A stretch of 64,000 bases of DNA from MWEH01 sp035409945 (GTDB taxonomy: Bacteria > Bacillota > Clostridia > Christensenellales > DTU072). Below, in pieces: positions 45,586-55,420 of this stretch (position 1 is the first letter of the stretch; every line of letters begins with the position of its first letter). The notes beneath the pieces are model-generated. The model ran no database searches. It saw nothing but the letters and a program-made list of their open reading frames with translations, and was not told the DNA's origin. Where the stretch lies: assembly GCA_035409945.1 (NCBI GenBank), contig DAONQC010000002.1, positions 124,001 to 188,000 of the forward strand. Reading direction: 5' to 3'. A program made the translations under genes and the position numbers.

Positions 45586-46761
45586 TTATATCGATAAAAA
45601 CTTTTTAATTTGAGACACTTTGTCGCATGCTTCCCAAGGAAGATCGGGTTTTCCAAAATGACCGTAGCAAGATGTCTTTCCATATATTGGTCTTGATAGT
45701 CCAAGTTTATCTATCATAGCTTTTGGTCTTAAATCAAATATATGGTTAATAGCTTCAACTATTTTTTCATCGCTTACAGCCCCAGTCCCAAAGGTATCTA
45801 CGTTGATAGACACAGGAGTAGCTTTACCAATTGCATATGAAACTTGAATCTCGATTTTTTTAGAGACACCCGAAGCTACTAAATTCTTAGCTACATATCT
45901 AAGATAATACGTTGCACTTCTATCCACCTTTGTTGGGTCCTTCCCTGAAAACGATCCACCTCCATGTGCTGCATATCCACCATACGTATCTACAATTATC
46001 TTGCGGCCTGTTAGTCCACTATCACCTGCAGGACCACCTATTACAAAACGGCCGGTTGGGTTTATATAATATTTGGTATTACTGTCTAGCATATTGCTAT
46101 CTACTGTTTTAAGAATAACTTCATTGATTATGTCTTTTCTTAGTGTATCTAAATCCACATCTCCATCATGTTGGCTAGAAACAACAATTGCTTCTATTCT
46201 TTTTACCTTATTATTATCATCATACTCAACCGTAACCTGGGTTTTGCCATCTGGTCTCAAATACGGTATTATGCCATCTTTTCTTACAGCGGTTAACTTT
46301 TTGGATAGTTTGTGAGCAAGTTCTATTGCGTAAGGCATATAATTTTCAGTTTCATCACTTGCATAACCAAACATCATACCTTGATCGCCTGCCCCTATTT
46401 TGTCATACTCATCCTCTGTTTCCTTATGCTCAATACTATCATCTACGCCCATAGCTATATCAGCAGACTGTTTAGAGATTAATATCTTGATTTCACAATC
46501 ATTTGCACAAAATCCCAAGTGTGAGTCACGATATCCTATGTTACATATTACCTCTCTAGCAATTTTTTCAATATCCACATCTGCTTTAGATGTTATTTCG
46601 CCCATTATAAGTAAATAGTTATCTTTTACAGCGGCTTCACAAGCCACTCTACTTTCAGGATCTAGTGCTAAATAGGCATCTAAAATATTATCTACGATTT
46701 GATCACAAACCTTATCTGGATGGCCTTCTGTAACACTTTCTGATGTAAAAAACTTTTTCAT
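45586..46761 (-). CDS. metK: S-adenosylmethionine synthetase
   Basis: MetK makes S-adenosylmethionine from methionine and ATP. From this ATG there are 391 residues, starting MKKFFTSESVTEGHPDKV as in other MetK proteins. Also seen are GAGDQGMMFGYA, the GGPAGDSGLTGRKIIVDTYGG segment (first 20 typical) and GGGSFSGKDPTKVDRS. An in-frame TTG 42 bases upstream would add a non-conserved leader and has a weaker ribosome binding site than AGAGGA before this ATG. I looked for a SAM riboswitch upstream and saw none. It is placed between rpoC and recD2. Confidence 0.98.
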   Translation of the reverse strand: MKKFFTSESVTEGHPDKVCDQIVDNILDAYLALDPESRVACEAAVKDNYLLIMGEITSKADVDIEKIAREVICNIGYRDSHLGFCANDCEIKILISKQSADIAMGVDDSIEHKETEDEYDKIGAGDQGMMFGYASDETENYMPYAIELAHKLSKKLTAVRKDGIIPYLRPDGKTQVTVEYDDNNKVKRIEAIVVSSQHDGDVDLDTLRKDIINEVILKTVDSNMLDSNTKYYINPTGRFVIGGPAGDSGLTGRKIIVDTYGGYAAHGGGSFSGKDPTKVDRSATYYLRYVAKNLVASGVSKKIEIQVSYAIGKATPVSINVDTFGTGAVSDEKIVEAINHIFDLRPKAMIDKLGLSRPIYGKTSCYGHFGKPDLPWEACDKVSQIKKFLSI

Positions 46762-46849
46762 TTCTCTATTATCCTCTACATAGACTATACTTGTCTTTTT
46801 CAAATGTAATACCTACATTTTGCTAATTAATAACATTTCTAAATGCTAT

Positions 46850-46877
46850 GAACTAACGAGATTTCTCTCATTAGTTC
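46850..46877 (-). terminator. Hairpin downstream of rpoC
   Basis: GAACTAA pairs with TTAGTTC and an inner GAGA pairs with TCTC. It stands about 150 bases beyond the rpoC stop and 90 before metK. It lacks a T-run on the minus strand, so it is only a possible terminator or mRNA-end structure. Confidence 0.35.
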
Positions 46878-46883
46878 TTTCAC

Positions 46884-47080
46884 ATTATTTAGTTTTTACA
46901 TTTTAAAACTATTGTCTTTTATACCATCTTTAGTAGAATTGCTAGTAGCTTTCCTAGAATTAATTCATTTTACCAACATCTTCTAGTTTTTATAGGTATA
47001 TTGTTTAGTTTTACATAATTTAAAACTATTCTTCCACACTATCTTCAATAGTGTCATCTACAGTTGATATGCTTAGAATT
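46884..47080. repeat. Tandem duplicate (~116 bases) of the rpoC 3' end
   Basis: ATTATTTAGTTTTTACATTTTAAAACTATT-like sequence at 46884 (key words ATTATTTAG, TTTTAAAACTATT, ACCATCTTTAGTAG) recurs at 47000 (ATTGTTTAG, TTTAAAACTATT, ACTATCTTCAATAG), where it covers the rpoC stop codon and last codons. A matching TAGAATT follows in both. Confidence 0.65.
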
Positions 47081-50000
47081 TCTTCTGCTTTTCTAGCTTC
47101 TTCTGCTTTTTTACCAGCATCTTCTATCTTTTCATAGGTAACTGAACGATATCTCTTCATTCCTGTTCCAGCAGGGATTAACTTACCAACGATAACGTTT
47201 TCTTTTAATCCGGTGAAGTTATCGACTGTACCTTTAATTGCTGCATCTGCAAGTACCTTTGCTGTTTCTTGGAAGGATGCTGCTGATAAAAATCCTTCTG
47301 TTGCGAGAGATGCTTTACTAATACCCATTAGAGCTCTTCTACCACGTGCAGGTTGTTTACCTTCTTCGATTACCTTCTCGTTAATCTCATCAAATCTATT
47401 TATGGATATCTTTTGTCCGAGCAATAAGTCGGTATCATTAGGCTCTATGACTGTTATTTTGTTAAGCATTTGCCTTATAATTATCTCAATATGCTTATCT
47501 TGAATGTGGGCATGGTTAGCTCTGTATGTTGCTTGCACTTCTGAAATCAAGTAGTCTTCTAATGCCCTTAATCCTTTGTATTGTAAAATATCTGAAGGAT
47601 CTAGAGGACCTTGCATTAATGAGTCACCTTTTTCTACAACATCACCAGTTTTGACAGTAAGTATTGCTGAATGAGGTATTTTGGTTTCCCATTTTGCATT
47701 CTTTTCATCTCTTGCATCAGGATTGGTAATTTCTATAATCTGCATTCCTCTATTACTCTTGTCATCTACTGAAACAGTTCCGTCTATAGCGGCAACAGTT
47801 GCACATCCTTTTGGTTTACGAGCTTCAAATAGCTCGGTAACTCTGGGAAGTCCAGTGGTTATGTCGGCGCTTGCTGCGATACCACCAGAGTGGAAGGTTC
47901 TCATTGTTAACTGCGTTCCAGGTTCACCGATGGATTGTGCTGCTATAATTCCAACAGCTTCACCAATCTTAACTGGATTCCAGCTAGACATATTAGCACC
48001 ATAACATTTAGAGCAAATACCATGTTTGGATTTACAAGATAAAACCGATCTGATTTTTACTTCTTTGACGCCAGCTTCGTAAACTGCTTGAGCTTGATCT
48101 TCAGAAATTAGTGTATCACCTTTAACAATAACTTCGCCTGTCTCAGGATGTATAATATCTGTTACTGAATATCTACCAGCAATTCTTTCAACTAGAGTTT
48201 CAATAATTTTTCCAGCTTCATCTCTTAATTCTTGAACTACAAATCCCTTGGAGTCTCCACAATCTTGTTCTTGTATGATTACATCGTGAGATACATCAAC
48301 AAGTCTTCTTGTCAAATAACCCGAGTCAGCAGTCTTAATAGCTGTGTCTGCTCCACCTTTACGAGCTCCGTGAGAAGCTATAAAGTACTCTAGAACAGAT
48401 AGTCCTTCCCTAAATGAACTCTTAACTGGGATTTCGATCGTCTTACCTGTTGGGTCAACCATCAATCCACGCATACCGGAAAGCTGTTTTACCTGTCCCA
48501 TGTTACCACGCGCTCCTGAGTCAACGATCATCCAAATGTTATTTAATCTATCATGTAATTGGAAGTTCTTCTTAAGTTCTGCTTCAACATCTTCGGTAGC
48601 TTTTTTCCAAATTTCAACAACTTCCTTATATCTACCAGCTTCGCTCATCATACCTCTCTTAAATTGCTTTTCTATATTGGCAACTGCTTCATCAGCTTTT
48701 TCCAATATTTCAGCTTTTTGAGAAGGTATCTGCATATCAAACACGTTAGCAGTTATTGCACCTAAAGTGGAATATTTAAATCCAAGTGCCTTTATATCAT
48801 CTAGCATTATTGAAACTTCGGTTGCACCTTTTAATTTGAAACATCTCTTAACTATGTCTGAAAGTACACTCTTATTGACTACGCAATTAATACTTAAGTC
48901 AACCATAGTTTCTGGCGTTCTCTCTGCAAAAATAGTGCCCGCATCTGTTTTGGAATAGATACCAATGTCTTGTGGAAGAGCTTCGTTAAATATAAGCCTT
49001 CCGACTGTTGTGTCGATAATCTTCTTATATACCATTCCATCAACTTTAACGGTACGTCTAACTTTAATTTGCGCTTGTAACCCTATATCTTTTATTTGAT
49101 AGGCCATCTTAGCTTCATCAGGAGAAGAAAATACTCTTCCCTCGCCTTTTATCCCTTCTCTAGCAATAGTTAAATAATATGAACCAAGAACCATATCTTG
49201 TGTAGGACTGACAACAGGTTGGCCGTCTGATAGTTTCAAAATGTTGTTTGTAGATAACATTAAAAACCTAGCTTCTATTTGTGCTTCAATTGATAGAGGT
49301 ACATGGACTGCCATTTGGTCTCCGTCAAAGTCGGCGTTAAATGCGGTACATACTAGTGGATGAAGTTTTATTGCACTTCCTTCAACAAGCACTGGTTCAA
49401 AAGCTTGTATCCCTAACCTATGTAGTGTAGGAGCACGGTTTAGAAGAGCTGGATGGTCTTTTATGACGTCATCTAGTATATCCCATACTTCTGTTCTATC
49501 TCTTTCAACTGCGCGTCTAGCTTGTTTAATATTTTGGGCAAAGCCTTTTTCCATTAATTTTCTCATAACGAAAGGCTTGAATAATTCAAGTGCCATTTCT
49601 TTTGGAAGACCACATTGATATAACTTTAGCTCTGGTCCTACAACAATAACTGAACGACCAGAATAGTCAACCCTCTTTCCAAGTAGGTTCATTCTAAACC
49701 TACCTTGTTTTCCTCTAAGCATGTCAGTTAAAGACTTTAATGGTCTTCCGCCAGGCCCAGTAACAGCTTTGCCGTGCCTGCCGTTGTCAACAAGGCTATC
49801 TACAGCATTTTGTAATAGTCTTTTTTCGTTTTGAATAATTAAGTCTGGTGTTCCACTTTCCTTTAGCTTCTTTAAGCGGTTGTTACGTATTATAACTTTC
49901 CTATATAAATCGTTTAAGTCACTATTTGCATAACGACCACCATCTAGTGGAACCATAGGACGTAGTTCTGGAGGCAGTACTGGAATTACATCAAGTATTA

Positions 50001-50682
50001 ACCACTCAGGCTTATTTCCTGACTTTCTAAAAGCTTCTACAAGCTCTAATCTCTTTGCAAGCTTTAGTCTTTTACTTCCTCTAGCTGTTGAAAGTTCTTC
50101 TTTCAATATTTCGGCTTCAGCCTCTATATCAATTTCACGGAGCAAAATTTTCATGGATTCTGCACCCATTCCAGCTTTGAATGAGTTTGAACCATATTTT
50201 TTAACGACCTCATCAAATTCTCTGGTTGTTAAAACTTGCTTTTTCTGCAGTCCTGTTTCCTCGTCTGCTTCGAGTACCACATATGCACCATAATAAATGA
50301 CGCTTTCCACCTGTTTAGCTGGCATATCTAAAAGCATACTCATTCTGCCCGGGATACCTCTAAAGTACCAAATATGAGCAACGGGTGATGCAAGCTCTAT
50401 GTGGCCCATCCTCTCCCTTCTTACTTTTGATTTAGTAACTTCAACACCGCACTTATCACAAATGATGCCCTTAAATTTTTGTTTCTTATATTTTCCGCAG
50501 AAACATTCATAATCTTTTTCTGGCCCAAATATTTTTTCACAGAACAATCCATCTCTTTCAGCTCTTTGAGATCTATAGTTGATGGTTTCTGGCTTGGTTA
50601 CCTCACCATAGGACCATTCTCTAATTTTTTCTGGCGATGCAAGTGAAATTCTTATTGAATCAAAATTGTTAATATCCGCCAT
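47026..50682 (-). CDS. rpoC: RNA polymerase beta' subunit
   Basis: This is the catalytic large subunit of RNA polymerase. The 1218 residues include the N-terminal zinc ribbon (CFCGKYKKQKFKGIICDKC), the active-site NADFDGDQMAVH, the rudder/lid region with RFRMNLLGKRVDYSGRSVIV (20 shown), the bridge-helix segment and the second zinc site with CKSKHGICSKCYG. Length is normal for Firmicutes. It begins immediately after the rpoB stop codon (TAA then ATG) with AGGAGG inside rpoB, so the two are translationally linked. The short C-terminal tail is acidic. Confidence 0.99.
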   Translation of the reverse strand: MADINNFDSIRISLASPEKIREWSYGEVTKPETINYRSQRAERDGLFCEKIFGPEKDYECFCGKYKKQKFKGIICDKCGVEVTKSKVRRERMGHIELASPVAHIWYFRGIPGRMSMLLDMPAKQVESVIYYGAYVVLEADEETGLQKKQVLTTREFDEVVKKYGSNSFKAGMGAESMKILLREIDIEAEAEILKEELSTARGSKRLKLAKRLELVEAFRKSGNKPEWLILDVIPVLPPELRPMVPLDGGRYANSDLNDLYRKVIIRNNRLKKLKESGTPDLIIQNEKRLLQNAVDSLVDNGRHGKAVTGPGGRPLKSLTDMLRGKQGRFRMNLLGKRVDYSGRSVIVVGPELKLYQCGLPKEMALELFKPFVMRKLMEKGFAQNIKQARRAVERDRTEVWDILDDVIKDHPALLNRAPTLHRLGIQAFEPVLVEGSAIKLHPLVCTAFNADFDGDQMAVHVPLSIEAQIEARFLMLSTNNILKLSDGQPVVSPTQDMVLGSYYLTIAREGIKGEGRVFSSPDEAKMAYQIKDIGLQAQIKVRRTVKVDGMVYKKIIDTTVGRLIFNEALPQDIGIYSKTDAGTIFAERTPETMVDLSINCVVNKSVLSDIVKRCFKLKGATEVSIMLDDIKALGFKYSTLGAITANVFDMQIPSQKAEILEKADEAVANIEKQFKRGMMSEAGRYKEVVEIWKKATEDVEAELKKNFQLHDRLNNIWMIVDSGARGNMGQVKQLSGMRGLMVDPTGKTIEIPVKSSFREGLSVLEYFIASHGARKGGADTAIKTADSGYLTRRLVDVSHDVIIQEQDCGDSKGFVVQELRDEAGKIIETLVERIAGRYSVTDIIHPETGEVIVKGDTLISEDQAQAVYEAGVKEVKIRSVLSCKSKHGICSKCYGANMSSWNPVKIGEAVGIIAAQSIGEPGTQLTMRTFHSGGIAASADITTGLPRVTELFEARKPKGCATVAAIDGTVSVDDKSNRGMQIIEITNPDARDEKNAKWETKIPHSAILTVKTGDVVEKGDSLMQGPLDPSDILQYKGLRALEDYLISEVQATYRANHAHIQDKHIEIIIRQMLNKITVIEPNDTDLLLGQKISINRFDEINEKVIEEGKQPARGRRALMGISKASLATEGFLSAASFQETAKVLADAAIKGTVDNFTGLKENVIVGKLIPAGTGMKRYRSVTYEKIEDAGKKAEEARKAEEILSISTVDDTIEDSVEE

Positions 50683-53600
50683 TTATTTGTCCTCCTTGTC
50701 ATCATCTTTGTCGTCCTGTTTTTCTTCAGGCTTATCCTCATCCTCTTTTTCATCAGGTATTTCTTTGTCACCAAATAAATTATCTAACTCTAAATTCATA
50801 TCACTTAGTGGTGCAAAATGATCTTCACCAAAAAGCATACTCTCATCTATTGGTGCGGAAAGATCTACTGAATCGAGATCATCTTCTAGTAAAGCATCAA
50901 TACTGATTTCTGGCGCTTTTTCAAATTCTTCAAAAGATACGCTAGACTCAAACAATTTTGAAAAATCATCTTCCTCTTCCTTAGTATCCTCTACTTTGAC
51001 TGCAATGTCCTTAAAGATGTTTGCAAAGCTCAACTCTAAGTCGTCTTTTGAATCTAATTCATGGTCTTCTAAAGCTGTAGTTCTATGTGATAATAACTGA
51101 CCATCGAAATCGTCAAGTGTAATACTGCGTTTAGCTTCTTCTTGACCTTCTGTAAGCAGTTGAACATCTATACATAGACTTTGTAACTCTTTCTTCAAGA
51201 CTTTGAAACTTTCTGGCACGCCAGGGTCTGCAGTAACGTTAGACTCTAAAATGCTGTTATACATTTTTTGTCTACCATTAACGTCATCCGACTTAACAGT
51301 TAAAATCTCTTGTAAGATTTGTGCTGCGCCATATGCTTCTAGTGCCCACACTTCCATCTCACCAAATCTTTGGCCACCAAACTGAGCTTTACCGCCTAAC
51401 GGTTGTTGTGTAATTAGTGAGTATGGTCCAATTGAACGTGCGTGAATCTTGTCATCTACTAAGTGGATGAGTTTTAGCATATACATATAACCGACAGTTA
51501 CTCTATTATCAAAAGGCTCACCAGTTCTTCCGTCATATACTAAGAACTTACCATCAGCTACAGTCTCTCCAGTCACTGGATGCTTATATGAGAAACCTGT
51601 TTCCATTAACATTTCTCTAATATCTTCTTCTGTCGCACCATCAAATACTGGCGTTGCAATGTTAATACCTAGCGCTTTACAAGCATTACTTAAATGAACT
51701 TCCAAAACCTGTCCTATATTCATACGGCTAGGAACACCAAGTGGGTTTAACACGATTTGTAGTGAAGTTCCATCTTCTAAGAAAGGCATGTCTTCTTTAG
51801 GTAAGACTCTGGAAATAACACCTTTGTTACCGTGTCTTCCTGCCATCTTATCTCCCACGCCAATCTTTCTCTTTTGTGCAATATATACTCTAACAAGCTT
51901 ATTTACATTCGCTAGTAATTCATCTTTATTTTCCCTAGTGAAAACCTTAACATCAACAACTGTTCCACCCTCGCCGTTTGGCACCTTCAAAGATACATCT
52001 CTGACATCCCTAGCATGTTCGCCAAATATTGAGCGGAGAAGTTTTTCTTCTGGGGTTGGATCTGTTTGTCCTTTTGGAGCAACTTTACCAACCAGATAGT
52101 CACCAGCACGCACTTCTGCGCCAACCATTACAATACCGTCTTCATCCAAATATTTTAGAAAATCTTCGCTTACATTCGGTATATCACGAGTAATTTCTTC
52201 ATTACCTATTTTGGTTGTACGGCTATCAATTTCATATTCTTCAATGTGAATAGAAGTAAATACATCATCTTTCACTAACTCTTCACTTATCAAGATAGCA
52301 TCTTCATAGTTATATCCTTCCCAAGGCATAAAACCAATTAAAACGTTTCTACCAAGAGCGAGCTCACCATTCTCAACACTTGGACCATCTGCAATGATTT
52401 CGCCAGCCTTAACAGCTTGTCCTTTCTTAACTATTGGCTTTTGGTTAATACAAGTTCCCTGATTACTTCTTCTAAATTTGAGTAAGTCATATCTTTGTAA
52501 CCCGCTTTTGCCTTCAACTTCGATATAGTCAGCTGTAACCTTCTTGCATACACCGTCTTCTTTGGCAATGACACAAACACCGCTGTCTACTGCGACTTTA
52601 TGTTCCATACCCGTTCCAACTATTGGAGCTTGTGGTCTAAGTAGTGGCACTGCTTGACGTTGCATGTTTGAACCCATGAGCGCACGTTGAGCGTCATCGT
52701 TTTCCAAGAATGGGATTAAAGATGTTGCTATGGATACCAATTGCTGAGGTGAAACGTCCATTAGATCAACTTCAGCTTTTGGATACTCTTTAATTAAATT
52801 TCTATAACGGCAAAGAACTCTTGCGTTTACAAATTTTTGTTCATCATCCAGAGGTTCATTAGCTTGAGCAATCTTGTATCTGTCTTCTAGGTCTGCTGCC
52901 ATATATACAACTTCACTAGTAACTTCACCAGTTTTCTTATTGACAACACGGTATGGAGTTTCTATGAACCCATATTCATTAATTTTTGCATATGACGAAA
53001 GAGATGTGATAAGACCAATATTTTGTCCTTCTGGAGTTTCTATTGGACACATTCTTCCATAGTGGGAGTGGTGAACGTCACGCACTTCAAAACCTGCTCT
53101 TTCTCTGTTTAATCCGCCAGGACCTAGTGCTGATAATTTTCTCTTGTGAGTTAATTCTGCAATTGGGTTAGGTTGATCCATAAACTGAGAAAGTTGGGAA
53201 CTACCAAAGAACTCTTTTACTCTGCTGGTGATTGGCTTTGCGTTAACTAAGCTTACTGGAGTCACATCTTCTGGTTTTTGAGAAAGCATTCTCTCCCTTA
53301 CTATTCTTTCCATTCTGCCCATTCCTTCACGGAAGGTATTTTGTAAAAGTTCTCCAACAGCTCTTACCCTTCTACTAGATAAGTGGTCAATATTATCTCC
53401 CTCTTTAAAGCCAAATCTCATATTTATGTTGGCATTAATAGATGCAATTATGTCATCTAGAGTAATATGTCTCACAACTAAATCTTCTGCTCTTGCTTGT
53501 AATGCTATTTTTAAATGCTCTTCTGTTTCAATATCATCTCTATCTAAAATTTCTTTTAGTACTGGATAATAGACATTTTCTTTAATACCAATTTCTGCAG

Positions 53601-54873
53601 GATCAAAGTTAACAAAAGCCTTTAATTGCACAGTGTTGTTTCCTATTATTACGGTCATGCCTTGTGGGACAATTAAAGATTCAGCATTTTCTTTGAGATC
53701 TTTAATTAATTCTTTGTCGTCTTTGTCTTCTTCATGTTTTCTAACTATTGCGTCTACAAATGGACGGAAAACTTTACCTTCAGATAGACCTACTTTCTTG
53801 GCATCTATCTTTTGACCTACATAAGGAATGTCGGCAAAGAGCATAACTTCAGGGACATCAATATCTTTATAATCTTCTGCAAGCTCTACCCAAACAGCGT
53901 TAACACCGGCATTTTGGATTTCCCAGCCTTTTTCAAGAGTGATTTCCTCGCCAGCTTTTGCAATAATTTCACCATCTAATACTACATCTTTTGCAAGAGT
54001 TCTACCCTCAGTCCTATTTGCAAGGGATAGATGTTTGTTGTACATATATCTTCCAACTCTCGTTAAATCATAACGCTTTCTTTCAAAAAGCAGTGTGGGA
54101 AGATGAGCATCTACGTTGTTTTGCAACAAGTTTTCACCAGGTTTTAGCCTCATGAAAGTCTCTTTTTTTGCATCCTCTACCGTGAGAGATGTATCTTTAG
54201 CAAGCGTATTAATAATTAAAATGTCATTTCCAAATAGTTTAGCAATGTCCATAGTATCTTCAAAGCCTAAGGCTCTAAGGAAAGTGGTTGTGCTAATCTT
54301 TTTCTTCCTATCTACTCTAACTGAAGACGTGTTGGTAGTTTCTTGTAAAAATTCCAGCCATGCACCTCTTACTGGTATCATTTGTGTCTTAAATCTTAGG
54401 ATACCATTTTTATCAGGAATACCTGCTTCAGAATAAACACCAGGGCTTCTAACCAATTGGCTAACAACAACTCTTTCTGCGCCATTGATTATGAAAGTTC
54501 CGCTTTCAGTCATTTTGGGATATTCGCCTAAAAATATCTCTTGTTCGGCAATATGCCCTGTTTCTTTGTGTGTTAAACGTACATTAACTCTTATTGACAA
54601 GTTATAAGTAACATCGCGCTCTTTACACTCTTTGATGTCATATTTGCACTTGTCTTCGATTCTAAAATCCAAAAACTCGAGTTCGTACTTATTGTTTGTA
54701 CCCACCATCGGCGAAAAATCATCTAGGATTTCTCTAATGCCATTGCTGATAAAGTTTTCGTAAGACTTCTTTTGAATTTCGATTAAATAAGGAATGTCGA
54801 TGGTTTGTTTTATCTTTCCAAAACTTTGCCTTTCAACATTCCCGAGTTTGATTGTGTGAGTTCTTTGAGACAT
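50683..54873 (-). CDS. rpoB: RNA polymerase beta subunit with long acidic C-terminal extension
   Basis: RpoB forms one jaw of RNA polymerase and the rifampicin pocket. The core is standard: the rifampicin region contains SQLSQFMDQPNPIAELTHKR and later LGPGGLNRERAGFEVRDVH, and the end of the conserved part reads SFKVLKKELQSLCIDVQLL. Family members in Firmicutes usually stop within a few residues of that point at about 1200-1250. Here about 150 further residues follow, strongly acidic and punctuated by [IL]F motifs (ANIFKD, SKLFES, SMLFGED, DNLFGD), ending in a run of Asp/Glu/Lys. No frameshift is seen. The total is 1396 residues. GGAGCG precedes the ATG. Confidence 0.99.
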   Translation of the reverse strand: MSQRTHTIKLGNVERQSFGKIKQTIDIPYLIEIQKKSYENFISNGIREILDDFSPMVGTNNKYELEFLDFRIEDKCKYDIKECKERDVTYNLSIRVNVRLTHKETGHIAEQEIFLGEYPKMTESGTFIINGAERVVVSQLVRSPGVYSEAGIPDKNGILRFKTQMIPVRGAWLEFLQETTNTSSVRVDRKKKISTTTFLRALGFEDTMDIAKLFGNDILIINTLAKDTSLTVEDAKKETFMRLKPGENLLQNNVDAHLPTLLFERKRYDLTRVGRYMYNKHLSLANRTEGRTLAKDVVLDGEIIAKAGEEITLEKGWEIQNAGVNAVWVELAEDYKDIDVPEVMLFADIPYVGQKIDAKKVGLSEGKVFRPFVDAIVRKHEEDKDDKELIKDLKENAESLIVPQGMTVIIGNNTVQLKAFVNFDPAEIGIKENVYYPVLKEILDRDDIETEEHLKIALQARAEDLVVRHITLDDIIASINANINMRFGFKEGDNIDHLSSRRVRAVGELLQNTFREGMGRMERIVRERMLSQKPEDVTPVSLVNAKPITSRVKEFFGSSQLSQFMDQPNPIAELTHKRKLSALGPGGLNRERAGFEVRDVHHSHYGRMCPIETPEGQNIGLITSLSSYAKINEYGFIETPYRVVNKKTGEVTSEVVYMAADLEDRYKIAQANEPLDDEQKFVNARVLCRYRNLIKEYPKAEVDLMDVSPQQLVSIATSLIPFLENDDAQRALMGSNMQRQAVPLLRPQAPIVGTGMEHKVAVDSGVCVIAKEDGVCKKVTADYIEVEGKSGLQRYDLLKFRRSNQGTCINQKPIVKKGQAVKAGEIIADGPSVENGELALGRNVLIGFMPWEGYNYEDAILISEELVKDDVFTSIHIEEYEIDSRTTKIGNEEITRDIPNVSEDFLKYLDEDGIVMVGAEVRAGDYLVGKVAPKGQTDPTPEEKLLRSIFGEHARDVRDVSLKVPNGEGGTVVDVKVFTRENKDELLANVNKLVRVYIAQKRKIGVGDKMAGRHGNKGVISRVLPKEDMPFLEDGTSLQIVLNPLGVPSRMNIGQVLEVHLSNACKALGINIATPVFDGATEEDIREMLMETGFSYKHPVTGETVADGKFLVYDGRTGEPFDNRVTVGYMYMLKLIHLVDDKIHARSIGPYSLITQQPLGGKAQFGGQRFGEMEVWALEAYGAAQILQEILTVKSDDVNGRQKMYNSILESNVTADPGVPESFKVLKKELQSLCIDVQLLTEGQEEAKRSITLDDFDGQLLSHRTTALEDHELDSKDDLELSFANIFKDIAVKVEDTKEEEDDFSKLFESSVSFEEFEKAPEISIDALLEDDLDSVDLSAPIDESMLFGEDHFAPLSDMNLELDNLFGDKEIPDEKEDEDKPEEKQDDKDDDKEDK

Positions 54874-55055
54874 TCGTTACGCTCCTTAAAAAATTTTTTT
54901 GCATAATAAATTGCGATTTTAGTGGTACATCATAACTCCCTAAATAGGGTTAAACACTATGATTTAATACTTTTGGCTCCTAATGTGTAAAAAAACACAA
55001 TAAAATACATAATAACTCCAAATCCGCTAATTTTCCGCATATTACACAAGATACC

Positions 55056-55084
55056 ATTTTATACGCTTAAATCAAGTATGTCAA
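55056..55084 (-). promoter_or_regulatory. Sigma-A promoter of rpoBC
   Basis: On the minus strand TTGACA (55079-55084), 17 bases, then TAAAAT (55056-55061). It leaves a leader of about 175 bases containing a small CCCTATTTAGGG hairpin. It shows that rpoBC is transcribed separately from rplJL here. Confidence 0.85.
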
Positions 55085-55103
55085 CTAAAAAACATACTTT
55101 TTT

Positions 55104-55130
55104 AAAAAACGCGCACATACACATGCGCGC
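55104..55130 (-). terminator. Rho-independent terminator downstream of ispDF
   Basis: On the minus strand GCGCGCAT pairs with ATGTGCGC (one G-T pair) around a four-base loop, followed by TTTTTT. It is just upstream of the rpoB promoter and separates the two transcription units. Confidence 0.75.
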
Positions 55131-55309
55131 TAATGCTAAGTAGCGCGAAAACCTGGATTATTATTTTTTAAACTAAAGTCAAATATGTTAGACTCATTAT
55201 TTGTATTATATATGAAGCCTTCACCACTTTCAAGACCTTATTTTACGGCATATTTATAAAATACAAAAAGCCTATCACCAAATAACAAATAAAAAGGTTA
55301 TTGTAAGTA

Positions 55310-55420
55310 GCAGTTTCTAAGTCGTTAATTAGCAATGACCATTGCAACTTTAGTGCACCCATACAAAATTTGGTGCTGTTTCTAAGTCGTTAATTAGCAA
55401 TAACCATAGCGTATGCTGCA
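55310..55420. repeat. 66-base tandem duplicate of the ispDF 3' end
   Basis: GTTTCTAAGTCGTTAATTAG followed by CAATGACCATTGC at 55312 recurs at 55378 followed by CAATAACCATAGC. The right copy covers the ispDF stop and last codons; the left is non-coding. The identical run is 26 bases, so this duplication is young. The rest of the 516-base spacer holds the terminator and rpoB promoter. Confidence 0.9.

Noticed and set aside
46762..47025. Possible SAM riboswitch before metK
   Set aside because: I see only one short hairpin and a rpoC-end duplicate. None of the conserved S-box core could be found.
47213..54436. Many open frames of 60-110 codons on the plus strand opposite rpoB and rpoC
   Set aside because: They are antisense shadows of two highly conserved genes, have no ribosome binding sites and no recognisable product. 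The same holds for frames opposite tuf, fusA, metK, recD2 and secE.
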